Shown here: positions 35,500 to 43,815 of the stretch, in pieces
Layout: each line of letters starts with the position of its first letter
Numbering within the stretch: the first letter of the stretch is position 1
Assembly: GCF_031085295.1 (NCBI RefSeq)
Contig: NZ_JAVFWO010000004.1
Span: 310,001 to 374,000, forward strand
DNA: 64,000 nt
Direction of reading: 5' to 3'
From: Microbacterium psychrotolerans
GTDB taxonomy: Bacteria; Actinomycetota; Actinomycetes; Actinomycetales; Microbacteriaceae
Translations under genes and position numbers: made by a program
The notes under the pieces: model-generated
Database searches by the model: none
The model's input: only the letters and a program-made list of their open reading frames with translations
Told to the model about the DNA's origin: nothing

Positions 35500-37224
35500 A
35501 TGGCTGCGACCCGATCGGCCGGACGTGCCCCGGCCCCGCTGACGTGGGTCGCAGGCGTGGCCGCCGTGCTGCTCGCGGCGGGACTCGGCGAGCTGGTGGC
35601 CATAGTCGTCAGCCCCTCGTCCAGCCCGGTGGCGGCGATCGGCTCCGCCCTCATCGACGTCGCACCGCCGTGGGCGAAAGACACCGCGATCGCGCTGTTC
35701 GGCACCGCCGACAAGATCGCCCTCATCGTCGGCATCGCCCTGGCGATGCTGGTGCTCGCCGCGCTCGCAGGCTGGCTCCAGGCCCGCCGCCCGCCGTGGG
35801 GCGTCGTCGTGATCGCCGCCTTCGGCATCACCGGAGCGGTCGTCGCGGCGACGCGACCCGGCGCCGGCGCACTCGCCTGGCTGCCGGCACTCGTCGCAGG
35901 TGCGGTGGGCGCCGTCGCGCTCTGGCTGCTGGTCCGGCTGCTCCAGCCGGCAGCGGCCGCACCGGAACCCGCCGGCTCCGCACGAGACGAGCCCGCGAAT
36001 CCCGTCGCCGGTCCCGCCGCCGAGGTGCCCGCAGGCCCCCCTGCACCGGCCGAACCGGCAGCGCCCGTCGCCGCTTCCGCCGCCGACGTGCCCGCAGGAC
36101 CCGCACCGGCAAGACCCGTCGCCGCTCCCGCCGCCGACATGCCCGCCGCCTCGCCGCCCAGCCGTCGCGCGTTCTTCGCGTGGGCGGGCGCGGCCGCGGC
36201 GGCCGGCATCCTCGCGACGGTTGTCGGCGTGCGCGGCGCGACGTCCGCGACGATCGCCGCGGTCCGGCGGGCGGTGAGGCTCCCGCAGCCGGCGGTCGCG
36301 GCATCCGCCGTCCCCGCGGGCGCGGAGCTCGACATCGCCGGCCTCGCCGACGTCGTCACCCCGAACGACCGGTTCTATCGCATCGACACCGCCCTCATCG
36401 TGCCCGAGGTCGACCCCGCGGACTGGCGCCTGCGCGTGCACGGCATGGTGGCGAACGAGTTCGAGCTCACATGGGACGAGCTGCTGGCCCTGCCGCTCGA
36501 GGAGTCGTGGACCACGCTCACGTGCGTCTCGAACGAGGTCGGCGGCACCCTGATCGGCAACGCGCGGTGGCTGGGCTACCCGCTCCGCGAGCTGCTCGCG
36601 CGGGCCCGCCCCGCCGCGGATGCCGACATGGTGCTGTCACGATCGATCGACGGGTTCACCGCATCCACCCCCCTCGAGGCCGTCACCGACGAACGCAACG
36701 CGATCCTCGCCGTCGGCATGAACGGCGCCCCGCTGCCGACGGAGCACGGCTTCCCGGTGCGCATGGTGGTGCCGGGACTGTACGGCTACGTCTCGGCGAC
36801 GAAGTGGGTCGTCGATCTCGAGGTCACGAGGTTCGACCGGGCGACCGCCTACTGGACGACGCGGGGGTGGTCGGAGCGGGGCCCGATCAAGCTGCAGTCG
36901 CGCATCGACGTGCCGCGCAAGGGCCAGGGCCTGAAGTCGGGCGAGGTGGTCGTCGCGGGCGTGGCGTGGCAGCAGCAGGTGGGCATAGAGGGCGTCGAGG
37001 TGCGCATCGACGAGGGCGAGTGGACACCGGCGACCCTCGCGACGGCCATCTCGGACGACACGTGGGTGCAGTGGAGCTTCCCCTGGACCGCGACCACGGG
37101 CGATCACGTCATCCAATGCCGCGCGACGAGCAAGGCCGGAGAGGTGCAGACCGAGAGCACCGCGCCGCCCGCCCCGGACGGAGCGACCGGCTGGCACTGG
37201 CGAACGGTGTCGGTCTTCGACTGA
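35500..37224 (+). CDS. Membrane-anchored molybdopterin-dependent oxidoreductase (sulfite-oxidase fold)
   Basis: The protein has 574 residues. Four helices fill residues 14-147. A long Ala/Pro linker with repeated PAGPPAP, ADVPAGP and ADMPA units covers about 150-222. A further helix behind an SRRAFF sequence follows near 225-245. The catalytic domain from about 270 belongs to the sulfite-oxidase/MsrP-like family. The molybdenum ligand is Cys in LTCVSNEVGG near 346, and the C terminus is the Ig-like dimerisation domain. It should reduce or oxidise a small substrate outside the membrane. No heme partner gene is nearby, so the electron route is unknown. Confidence 0.88.
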   Translation: MAATRSAGRAPAPLTWVAGVAAVLLAAGLGELVAIVVSPSSSPVAAIGSALIDVAPPWAKDTAIALFGTADKIALIVGIALAMLVLAALAGWLQARRPPWGVVVIAAFGITGAVVAATRPGAGALAWLPALVAGAVGAVALWLLVRLLQPAAAAPEPAGSARDEPANPVAGPAAEVPAGPPAPAEPAAPVAASAADVPAGPAPARPVAAPAADMPAASPPSRRAFFAWAGAAAAAGILATVVGVRGATSATIAAVRRAVRLPQPAVAASAVPAGAELDIAGLADVVTPNDRFYRIDTALIVPEVDPADWRLRVHGMVANEFELTWDELLALPLEESWTTLTCVSNEVGGTLIGNARWLGYPLRELLARARPAADADMVLSRSIDGFTASTPLEAVTDERNAILAVGMNGAPLPTEHGFPVRMVVPGLYGYVSATKWVVDLEVTRFDRATAYWTTRGWSERGPIKLQSRIDVPRKGQGLKSGEVVVAGVAWQQQVGIEGVEVRIDEGEWTPATLATAISDDTWVQWSFPWTATTGDHVIQCRATSKAGEVQTESTAPPAPDGATGWHWRTVSVFD

Positions 37225-37246
37225 CGGCCCGAGGTGCCGAGCCGGT

Positions 37247-38473
37247 TCAGGCCGCGAGCACCACGCGCAGCTGCTCGACGGCCCAGTCCAGCTCTGTACC
37301 GCGGATGACGAGCGGCGGCGCGATCCGGATGGTCTGGCCGTGCGTGTCCTTGACGAGCACTCCGCGGCCGATGAGGCGTTCGGCGATCTCGCGGCCGGTG
37401 CCGACGGCGGGGTCGATGTCGACGCCCGCCCAAAGACCCGCGACGCGGACCTCGGTCACGCCATGACCGATGAGATCCTGCAGCTTGGACTCGAGGTGCT
37501 CGCCCAGCAGCTTGGCGCGACGCTGGAACTCGCCGGTCTGCAGCATCTCGACGACACGGAGGCCGACCGCCGCGGCGAGCGGGTTCCCGCCGAAGGTGGA
37601 GCCGTGCTCACCCGGGTGGATCACGCCGAGGACATCGCGATCGGCGGCGACCGCCGAGACGGGAAGGATGCCGCCGCCCAGCGCCTTGCCCAGCAGGTAC
37701 ACGTCGGGCACGACGCCCTCGCGGTCGCACGCGAACGTCTCGCCCACACGGCCGAGGCCCGACTGGATCTCGTCTGCGATGAGCAGCACGCCGCGGCGCG
37801 TGCAGATCTCGCGCACCGCCCGGAGGTATCCCTCGGGGGGCACCACCACGCCGGCCTCGCCCTGGATCGGCTCGATGAGCACGGCGACCGTGTCGGCGGT
37901 GATCGCCGCGTCGATGACGGCGGCGTCGCCGAACGGCACCGACACGAAGCCCGGCGTGAACGGTCCGAAGTCGGCCCGCGCCTGCGGGTCGTCGCTGAAG
38001 CCCACGATCGTGGTCGTGCGGCCGTGGAAGTTGCCGTGGGCGACGACGATGCGCGCAGCGTCCGGTGCCACGCCCTTGACGCGGTAGCCCCACGCACGTG
38101 CGACCTTGATGCCGGTCTCGACCGCTTCCGCGCCCGTGTTCATGGGCAGCACGAGCTCCTTGCCGCAGAGCGCCGCGAGGGCGGCCGCGAACGGGCCGAG
38201 GCGATCGTTGTGGTAGGCGCGGCTGGTGAGGGTGAGGCGGTTCAGCTGCTCCTGCGCCGCGGCGAGGAGCGCCGGGTGCCCATGCCCGAAGTTGAGGGCC
38301 GAGTAGGCGGACAGCAGGTCGAGGTAGCGCTTGCCCTCGACGTCCGTCACCCACGCGCCCTCACCCCTGGAGATGACCACGGGCAGCGGGTGGTAGTTGT
38401 GCGCGACGTGCTCCTCTTCGGCGGCGATGATCTGGCTCATCGCCGCGTCGACCGAGGGGGAAGTGGCGGTCAT
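37247..38473 (-). CDS. rocD: Ornithine aminotransferase
   Basis: The protein has 408 residues and transfers the delta-amino group of ornithine to 2-oxoglutarate, giving glutamate semialdehyde. ATG 38473 follows GAGGAG. It is a class III PLP enzyme: NTGAEAVETGIKVAR near 115, the cofactor contact LIADEIQSGLGR near 215, and Lys263 in LGKALGGG as the PLP-binding residue. It lies 20 bases downstream of the amidinohydrolase gene, so the pair feeds arginine-derived carbon toward glutamate. Its product is the same semialdehyde handled by PutA at 58396-62154. Confidence 0.92.
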   Translation of the reverse strand: MTATSPSVDAAMSQIIAAEEEHVAHNYHPLPVVISRGEGAWVTDVEGKRYLDLLSAYSALNFGHGHPALLAAAQEQLNRLTLTSRAYHNDRLGPFAAALAALCGKELVLPMNTGAEAVETGIKVARAWGYRVKGVAPDAARIVVAHGNFHGRTTTIVGFSDDPQARADFGPFTPGFVSVPFGDAAVIDAAITADTVAVLIEPIQGEAGVVVPPEGYLRAVREICTRRGVLLIADEIQSGLGRVGETFACDREGVVPDVYLLGKALGGGILPVSAVAADRDVLGVIHPGEHGSTFGGNPLAAAVGLRVVEMLQTGEFQRRAKLLGEHLESKLQDLIGHGVTEVRVAGLWAGVDIDPAVGTGREIAERLIGRGVLVKDTHGQTIRIAPPLVIRGTELDWAVEQLRVVLAA

Positions 38474-38493
38474 GGTGCTCCTCTTTCCCGCCG

Positions 38494-39402
38494 TCAGCGC
38501 CGCAGCTCGAGCGTGCAGCACTTGATGCCGCCGCCGCCGAGCAGCAGCTCGGACAGGTCGACGAGCACCGGGTTGTAGCCGCGCTCGCGCAGCTGCGCCT
38601 CGAAGCCCTTCGCGCGCGGCGAGATGATGACGTTGAGGCCGTCGCTGGCCGAGTTGAGGCCGAACACCGCGCCGTCGGCGTCGGCGACGCGGATCGCGTC
38701 GGGGTAGCGCTCGGCGAGGATCGCCTGGCTGCGCTCATCGAACGCGTGCTCGAGGTAGGCGATGTTGGCCTTCTCGACGCCGCCCGGACCCTCCACCGGG
38801 TCGAGCACCGAGATGGCGGTGTCGAGGTGGTAGAACCGCGGGTCGACGAGGTTGAGGCTGACGACCTCCTTGCCGAACACGTCGGCGAGCTCGCGGTGGC
38901 TGTCGCCCGTCGAGCGGAAGCCGGTGCCGGCGAGGATCGTCTCGCCGACCAGCAGGAAGTCGCCTTCCCCCTCGTTGACCTCGACGGGCTCGGCGACCTC
39001 GAAGCCGTTGGCGCGGAACCAGTCCATGAAGGCCGGGCCCTCGGGCACGCGCTCCTGGAACCGGAACTTCGCGCCGTAGGCGACGTTGTCGATGACGAAG
39101 CCGCCGTTGGCCGTGTAGACCATGTCGGGCAGACCCTGGATGGGGTCGATGAGGTGCACCTCGTGACCGAGTGCGACATAGGTGTCGTACAGCGCCTGCC
39201 ACTGGCGGACGGCGAGGGCCGTGTCGGTCGGGTTCGCCGGTTCCATCCACGGGTTGATCCGGTAGCTGACGGTGAAGTGCTCGGGGCGGCACATCAGGTA
39301 GCGGCGCACCTGCTGGATGCGGCCTTCGGCGACGGCGGTCTCGGTCGCACCTTCGGTCGCCGAGCTGGTCGAGGTGGCGGGCGCGGTGTTCTGCGTGGAC
39401 AT
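38494..39402 (-). CDS. ddaH: Dimethylargininase/arginine deiminase-type amidinohydrolase
   Basis: The protein has 302 residues. ATG 39402 follows AGGAG (MSTQNTAPAT); about 20 Ser/Thr/Ala-rich residues precede the domain. The amidinotransferase fold is shown by MCRPEHF, YTANGGFV, the segment GEGDFLLVGETIL, FYHLDTAISVL with the catalytic His, and the C-terminal nucleophile in GGGIKCCTLE. It should cleave the guanidine of arginine or methylarginines, yielding citrulline. The adjacent ornithine aminotransferase would suit an enzyme making ornithine, so the exact reaction is open. Confidence 0.82.
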   Translation of the reverse strand: MSTQNTAPATSTSSATEGATETAVAEGRIQQVRRYLMCRPEHFTVSYRINPWMEPANPTDTALAVRQWQALYDTYVALGHEVHLIDPIQGLPDMVYTANGGFVIDNVAYGAKFRFQERVPEGPAFMDWFRANGFEVAEPVEVNEGEGDFLLVGETILAGTGFRSTGDSHRELADVFGKEVVSLNLVDPRFYHLDTAISVLDPVEGPGGVEKANIAYLEHAFDERSQAILAERYPDAIRVADADGAVFGLNSASDGLNVIISPRAKGFEAQLRERGYNPVLVDLSELLLGGGGIKCCTLELRR

Positions 39403-39519
39403 CTTGCTCCTGTACGAGGGGCGGCGGACGCTGTCCAGGGGCCCGGCGGAGCTGGAGAAGCCGGCAACCGGGCACGCCGCGACCATTCTCTCACGAACGT
39501 TGTGCGTGCCCTGGGAGCG

Positions 39520-40539
39520 TCAGGCCGCCGTCACGACCACCTTGCCCACCGTGTGCCCGGCGGCGACGTGGGCGAGCGCAGCGGGCGCGGCGCCGAACGG
39601 GAACGTCCGCTCGACGACGGGGCGCAGCGACCCTGCCGCGGCGAGCGCGACGAGTTCGGCGAGCACCCGGGGCTTCGCGGTGGCCGCGAGCGGTCGGAGC
39701 GGGCGTCGGGAGCCGATCGAGCGCAGGGAGGCGCCCAGGATGCGCCCTATCGGTCCCAGCAGGCGACCGCCCTCGCCCGACACGAGCACGACCCGACCGC
39801 CGTCGCGCACGAGGCGCTGCAGTGCGCGCAAGGGCGCGGTGCCGGCGATATCGACGACCACGTCGAACGTGCCGGCCTGCAGCTCGGTCGCACCCGGCTG
39901 CACGCGGCGGTAGTCGAAGGTGCGCGTCGCGCCGAGCCCTTCGACGAGGGCACGATTCTGCTCGCCGCACAGCGCCCACACTTCGGCGCCGCGGAGCGCG
40001 GCGAGCTGCACGGCGAATGTGCCGACCCCTCCGGAGGCTCCGATCACGAGCACGCGATGACCGGATGCCGCACCGCCCCGCTCGAGCGCCTGCCACGCGG
40101 TCCCGCCTGCGATCGGGAGTGCCGCCGCGACGACGGCGTCGAGAGCGGGTGGGCGGGGCACCAGCCGGGCGGCGGGTGCGAGCGCGTAACGTGCGAGCCC
40201 GCCGCCGCCCGGGAGCTCGCCCACGACCTCATCGCCCACGGCCACGTGCGTCACGCCGTCGCCGATGGCGATCACGGTGGCCGCGGCATCCATCCCCCGC
40301 ACGGGCTGGCGCGGCCGGCGCAGGCCGAACGCCAGACGCACGAGAAGCGGCTCGCCGCGCATCACGCGGATGTCGCCGTTGTTGAGGCCGGTGGCGCGAA
40401 GCCTCAACAGGGCCTCACCGCGTCCGGGTGCGGGGACGTCGACCATCTCCCTGGCGATGGACTCGGCGTCACCGTAGCGGCGCTGGGTCCAGGCGGGCAT
40501 CGTGCCGGTGCGCAGCGTCGAGGGACGGAGATCGGACAT
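39520..40539 (-). CDS. Quinone-oxidoreductase-like NADP-dependent enzyme (MDR family)
   Basis: The protein has 339 residues starting at ATG 40539 after GGAGGAA. It has a GroES-like N domain (ATGLNNGDIRVMRG) and a Rossmann domain with the nucleotide loop VIGASGGVGTFAVQLA near 155. Zinc-binding cysteines are missing, which fits the zinc-free quinone reductase branch. It begins one base after the stop of the Xre regulator gene, so it is the third gene of the operon under the double-dyad promoter at 41208-41269. It may handle a toxic carbonyl or quinone; the substrate is unknown. Confidence 0.85.
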   Translation of the reverse strand: MSDLRPSTLRTGTMPAWTQRRYGDAESIAREMVDVPAPGRGEALLRLRATGLNNGDIRVMRGEPLLVRLAFGLRRPRQPVRGMDAAATVIAIGDGVTHVAVGDEVVGELPGGGGLARYALAPAARLVPRPPALDAVVAAALPIAGGTAWQALERGGAASGHRVLVIGASGGVGTFAVQLAALRGAEVWALCGEQNRALVEGLGATRTFDYRRVQPGATELQAGTFDVVVDIAGTAPLRALQRLVRDGGRVVLVSGEGGRLLGPIGRILGASLRSIGSRRPLRPLAATAKPRVLAELVALAAAGSLRPVVERTFPFGAAPAALAHVAAGHTVGKVVVTAA

Positions 40540-40540
40540 G

Positions 40541-40756
40541 TCATTCCTCCGGGTAGTCGAAGAGGTCGTCGAGTCCCACACCGAAGGCGCGGGAGAGCTG
40601 GAAGGCCAGCTCGAGCGTGGGCGAGTACCTGCCCTGCTCGATGGCGATGAGGGTCTGCCGCGTGACTCCGACGCGACGGGCGAGCTCGGCCTGCGTGATC
40701 CCTGCCGCCTCGCGCACCGCGCGGATGGAGTTGGTCACCTTGGTGGGCTTGACCAT
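40541..40756 (-). CDS. Small Xre-family DNA-binding regulator
   Basis: The protein has 71 residues and is essentially a single HTH domain: VREAAGITQAELARRVGVTR, then IEQGRYSPTLELAF and LDDLFDYPEE. This form is common among short regulators partnered with a membrane protein. Its start overlaps the stop of the upstream membrane protein gene (TGATG). The most likely target is the pair of 18-base dyads at 41208-41269, which would make the operon autoregulated. Confidence 0.9.
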   Translation of the reverse strand: MVKPTKVTNSIRAVREAAGITQAELARRVGVTRQTLIAIEQGRYSPTLELAFQLSRAFGVGLDDLFDYPEE

Positions 40757-41190
40757 CAGACGAGCCCCCGGCGGTAGGCGATGACGCTCGCGATGCCGCC
40801 GATGATCGACGACGCGGCGAAGCCGAAGAACATGCAGTTCGCGATCCAGAACCAGTCCGCCTGGAAGGCGCACAGCACGATGACGCCGAGACCGGCGATG
40901 ACCGTGAACGCCTGCCCCACGCGCCCGCTCATGGCGCTGATGTCGCGGTCCCGCTGGTCGCTCGTGCCGACGCCGTCGGGGTCGCGCATTCCGGCGAGGA
41001 TCCCCCACACGATGCTGATGACGATCGCGGCGACGATGCTGCCGCCGATCGTCCAGAGCATCAGCGGCACCCAGTCGACATCCGTCAACGGCCCGCCGCC
41101 CGCCTGCTGCAGGACCAGAATCACGTAGACGGAGACCCCGACCACGCTCGCGATGAGGCTCGCCCAGATGTTGCGCTCTTCGTAGACCAT
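40756..41190 (-). CDS. Four-helix integral membrane protein of unknown function
   Basis: The protein has 144 residues. ATG 41190 follows GGAG at six bases; a longer frame upstream runs into the operator. Four hydrophobic helices are visible near residues 8-30, 40-65, 93-110 and 115-138, with a charged loop (RDPDGVGTSDQRDRD) after the second. I do not recognise the family. It is the first gene of the operon with the Xre regulator and the quinone-reductase-like enzyme, a layout seen where a membrane sensor tempers a small repressor, but no evidence for that is visible here. Confidence 0.85.
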   Translation of the reverse strand: MVYEERNIWASLIASVVGVSVYVILVLQQAGGGPLTDVDWVPLMLWTIGGSIVAAIVISIVWGILAGMRDPDGVGTSDQRDRDISAMSGRVGQAFTVIAGLGVIVLCAFQADWFWIANCMFFGFAASSIIGGIASVIAYRRGLV

Positions 41191-41207
41191 GAGATGCTCC
41201 GCCGATG

Positions 41208-41269
41208 TGTAAAGGATTCTTGACACCGACGTTAGGTGTGGGCCGCCGAAGTGTCAAGAATTTTTTACA
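41208..41269 (-). promoter_or_regulatory. Promoter framed by two 18-base dyads
   Basis: Two copies of TGTMAAGNATNCTTKACA-like sequence lie at 41208-41225 and 41252-41269, with centres 44 bases apart. On the minus strand the distal copy contains the -35 TTGACA (41257-41252). After 17 bases comes the -10 TAACGT (41234-41229), and the proximal copy covers the start site near 41222. The two copies are also inverted relative to each other. This is a textbook repression layout, most likely for the Xre protein at 40541-40756. Confidence 0.75.
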
Positions 41270-41353
41270 AAGCCGCGAGCGCGGTGCCCCTCATACGCAC
41301 GCACCGCCGCCTCCCGTGCGGGAGACGGCGGTGCGTCGGCTCGACTCGATCCG

Positions 41354-43552
41354 TCAGCCGTCCGTGCTCTGGAACAGCCGAGGGGCGAAGTCGATGAGGT
41401 TCTTCTGCCAGACGTCCCACCCGTGAGGGCCGACCGTCACGCCGTTGAACTCGTACTCGATGCCCAGCTGATCCAGCACCGGAAGGGAGCTCATCACCGA
41501 CCCGTAGGTGAAGTCGGTGATGTCGCCGGTGTAGATGCGATACAGCTCGGTTCCTGCGTTGATGGCCTCGACGTCGACGCCTGCCGTCCCGCCGAAGCCC
41601 GCGGCGAAGGTCCCGATCCAGGCGAATTCACCGGGATGCGCCTTGAGCACCGACACCGTTCGCGCCCCGCCGGCCGACAGCCCGGCCAGCGCCCGATCGG
41701 CGGGATCGCTGCTGATGTTGTAGTGCTCCTCCGTCGCAGGCACCACGTTCTCGAGCAGCTCCCGCGGGTAGTCGCCGACGTTGCCGTTGGGCATCACGAC
41801 GACCATCGGCTCGATGGCGCCGTCCAGCGACAGGTTGTCGAGGATCTGGCGCGCACGTCCGACCTCCACCCAGTCGGTCCAGCTCTGACCGCCGCCGTGG
41901 TTGAGCACGAACAGCGGATAGGGCTCGGCGCGGTCGGGGTCATACCCCGGCGGGGTCCACACGTAGGCATTGCGCTGCTGGCCGGCCACGGTGCTCTGGT
42001 AGCTCATGACCTCCAGGCCCCCGCCTTGGCCCTCGGGAACGTCGGCAAGCAGGCGCGAGCCCCCTCCCGGGACGAGGAAGGTGCTCCACGCCGGCTCCGA
42101 TGTCACCTTCGTCGGGTTGGACGTGTCCTTGACGGACTGTCGATCGACGATGAGCCGGTAGTGGTAGAACTTCTCCTCGAGCGGGCCGACCGTCGCCCTC
42201 CAGCGGTCACCGACCTTGTTCATCTCCACGCGGAGCCAGCTGCCGCCGGGCGCCCAGTTGGCCCAGACCGAGACATACTCGGCATCGGCGAAGTCGGCCG
42301 TCGTCTCGAACGTCACGAAGTCGTCATCGGTCAGCCACGGCGTGGGCGTCGTGCCTGCGGCGGGCGGCTCGAAGCGCTCGGTGAGCGCCGTGTGTCCCTC
42401 GCTCATGGCGGGGTCGGACGCCGTACCCGTGAACAGCCGCGGCGCGAAGTCGATGAGATTCTCCTGCCAGGCGTTCCAGTTGTGGCCGGCATCGGGATTC
42501 ACGCCGTCGAACTGGTAGTTCAGACCGATCGCGTCGAACTTCTGGAACGAGTCGTAGACGTCGTTGTACGCGATGTCGGTCTTGTTGCCGACATAGACGC
42601 GGAACAGCTCGGTGCGGTCGTTCATCCTGTCGACGGGGATGGCGTCGAGGTCGCCGAAGCGTCCGGCTCCGAACGTGCCGATCGCGTCGAACTCGCCGGG
42701 GTGCTCGCTGAACACCTCGAACGCCTGGCCACCGCCCATCGAGAGGCCCGCCAGCGCCCGATGGTTCTTGGAGGGCGAGACGTTGTAGGTGCGCTCGACG
42801 GCGGGCACGATGTTCTCGAGCAGCTCGGCCGAGAAGTCGTCGACGTTGCCGTTGCCCATCACCACCAGCATGTCCTCGAGCTGTCCGGCCAGCCACAGGT
42901 TGTCGAGGATCTGCTCGGCGCGACCCACCTCCACCCAGTCGCGGTAGCTCTGGCCGCCACCGTGCTGGAGGTACAGCACCGGCAGCTTCTTTCCCTTGGG
43001 CTGGTAGGTCGGCGGAACCCAGACGAGTGCCTCACGCTGCTCACCCGCGACGGAACTGGCGTAGGACAGCGTCTGAATGACCCCCGCCGGTTCCGGCGCA
43101 TCCGCCAGCAGCGCCGCCGACTCGCCGGGGATGAAGAACGTGCTCCATTCCGGCTCGGATGCGACGCTCGTCGGGTTGCTCGTGTCCTTCAGGACTTTGA
43201 TGTCGTCTCCCGTGACCTGGTAGTAGTACAGACCGGGCTCGAAGGGCCCGTACGTCGCGGTCCAGTTGGCACCGCTGCGCTGCAGTCCGATCTGCGCCCA
43301 GTTGTGCGAGGGGCCGAAGTTGCCCTCGACGACCACCTGCGACACCGGCCCGACGGCGGCTTCGACGGCGGCGTTCGGCACGGCGATCCGCAGATAGCCG
43401 CCCTCCTGCTGCGCGATCCACGGCTCGGCCGCACTCGCGGGCGCGGCAGCAATCAGGCCGGTGAGCGCCAGGACTGCAGCAGTCACGACGGCAACGGCCC
43501 GTCTCGCTCTCCCGAACCGGCCGGAGCGCCGGTCCTCGGATGTGATCTCCAT
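41354..43552 (-). CDS. Secreted tandem esterase (two CE1-like modules)
   Basis: The protein has 732 residues. ATG 43552 follows GAGGAA. A signal peptide ends at about ASAAEP. Each half has an N-terminal beta domain like CBM48 followed by an esterase. Half one has LYLQHGGGQSYRDW, nucleophile GLSMGG and a His near AGHNW; half two has LNHGGGQSWTDW, GLSAGG and a His near PHGW. Both halves end with an NLIDFAPRLF segment, so the gene arose by internal duplication. The family includes feruloyl and acetyl-xylan esterases, which free phenolic or acetyl groups from arabinoxylan. It shares the operator region at 43648-43751 with the divergent esterase gene. Confidence 0.85.
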   Translation of the reverse strand: MEITSEDRRSGRFGRARRAVAVVTAAVLALTGLIAAAPASAAEPWIAQQEGGYLRIAVPNAAVEAAVGPVSQVVVEGNFGPSHNWAQIGLQRSGANWTATYGPFEPGLYYYQVTGDDIKVLKDTSNPTSVASEPEWSTFFIPGESAALLADAPEPAGVIQTLSYASSVAGEQREALVWVPPTYQPKGKKLPVLYLQHGGGQSYRDWVEVGRAEQILDNLWLAGQLEDMLVVMGNGNVDDFSAELLENIVPAVERTYNVSPSKNHRALAGLSMGGGQAFEVFSEHPGEFDAIGTFGAGRFGDLDAIPVDRMNDRTELFRVYVGNKTDIAYNDVYDSFQKFDAIGLNYQFDGVNPDAGHNWNAWQENLIDFAPRLFTGTASDPAMSEGHTALTERFEPPAAGTTPTPWLTDDDFVTFETTADFADAEYVSVWANWAPGGSWLRVEMNKVGDRWRATVGPLEEKFYHYRLIVDRQSVKDTSNPTKVTSEPAWSTFLVPGGGSRLLADVPEGQGGGLEVMSYQSTVAGQQRNAYVWTPPGYDPDRAEPYPLFVLNHGGGQSWTDWVEVGRARQILDNLSLDGAIEPMVVVMPNGNVGDYPRELLENVVPATEEHYNISSDPADRALAGLSAGGARTVSVLKAHPGEFAWIGTFAAGFGGTAGVDVEAINAGTELYRIYTGDITDFTYGSVMSSLPVLDQLGIEYEFNGVTVGPHGWDVWQKNLIDFAPRLFQSTDG

Positions 43553-43647
43553 CGATTCCTCATCTCGTGTGACTCGACCGACACCGGGAGCACGCGGGCC
43601 CCGGGGCCGACTGGCTGAGACGGGCGGACACGCAGCAGAGCATGTCT

Positions 43648-43661
43648 TTACAACGTAGTAA
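43648..43661. promoter_or_regulatory. LacI-type operator TTACAACGTAGTAA
   Basis: This copy lies 96 bases before the tandem-esterase start and downstream of the promoter at 43678-43706, where a repressor would block its transcription. Confidence 0.65.
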
Positions 43662-43677
43662 CTCCCGTCCGCGTTCA

Positions 43678-43706
43678 CTCTTACAGAGCCACTCGCATCG
43701 GGTCAA
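43678..43706 (-). promoter_or_regulatory. Promoter of the tandem esterase gene
   Basis: On the minus strand TTGACC (43706-43701) and TAAGAG (43683-43678) are 17 bases apart, with the operator at 43648-43661 downstream. Confidence 0.45.
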
Positions 43707-43713
43707 GAGAAAA

Positions 43714-43751
43714 ATACAACGTCGTAAAGATTGGCTTTACAACGTCGTAAA
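43714..43751. promoter_or_regulatory. Paired LacI-type operators, TACAACGTCGTAAA and TTTACAACGTCGTAAA
   Basis: The sites at 43714-43727 and 43736-43751 have centres 23 bases apart and share the core ACAACGTCGTAAA. They stand about 65-100 bases before the esterase start at 43816 and probably control it. The same site class occurs at 43648, 52907, 52921 and 57187. Confidence 0.7.
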
Positions 43752-43815
43752 CCGGCTGTAGCCTGGCCCCCGCCGAGCAGCCTTGCCGGCACTCACAACC
43801 ATTCGAGGAGGAACG

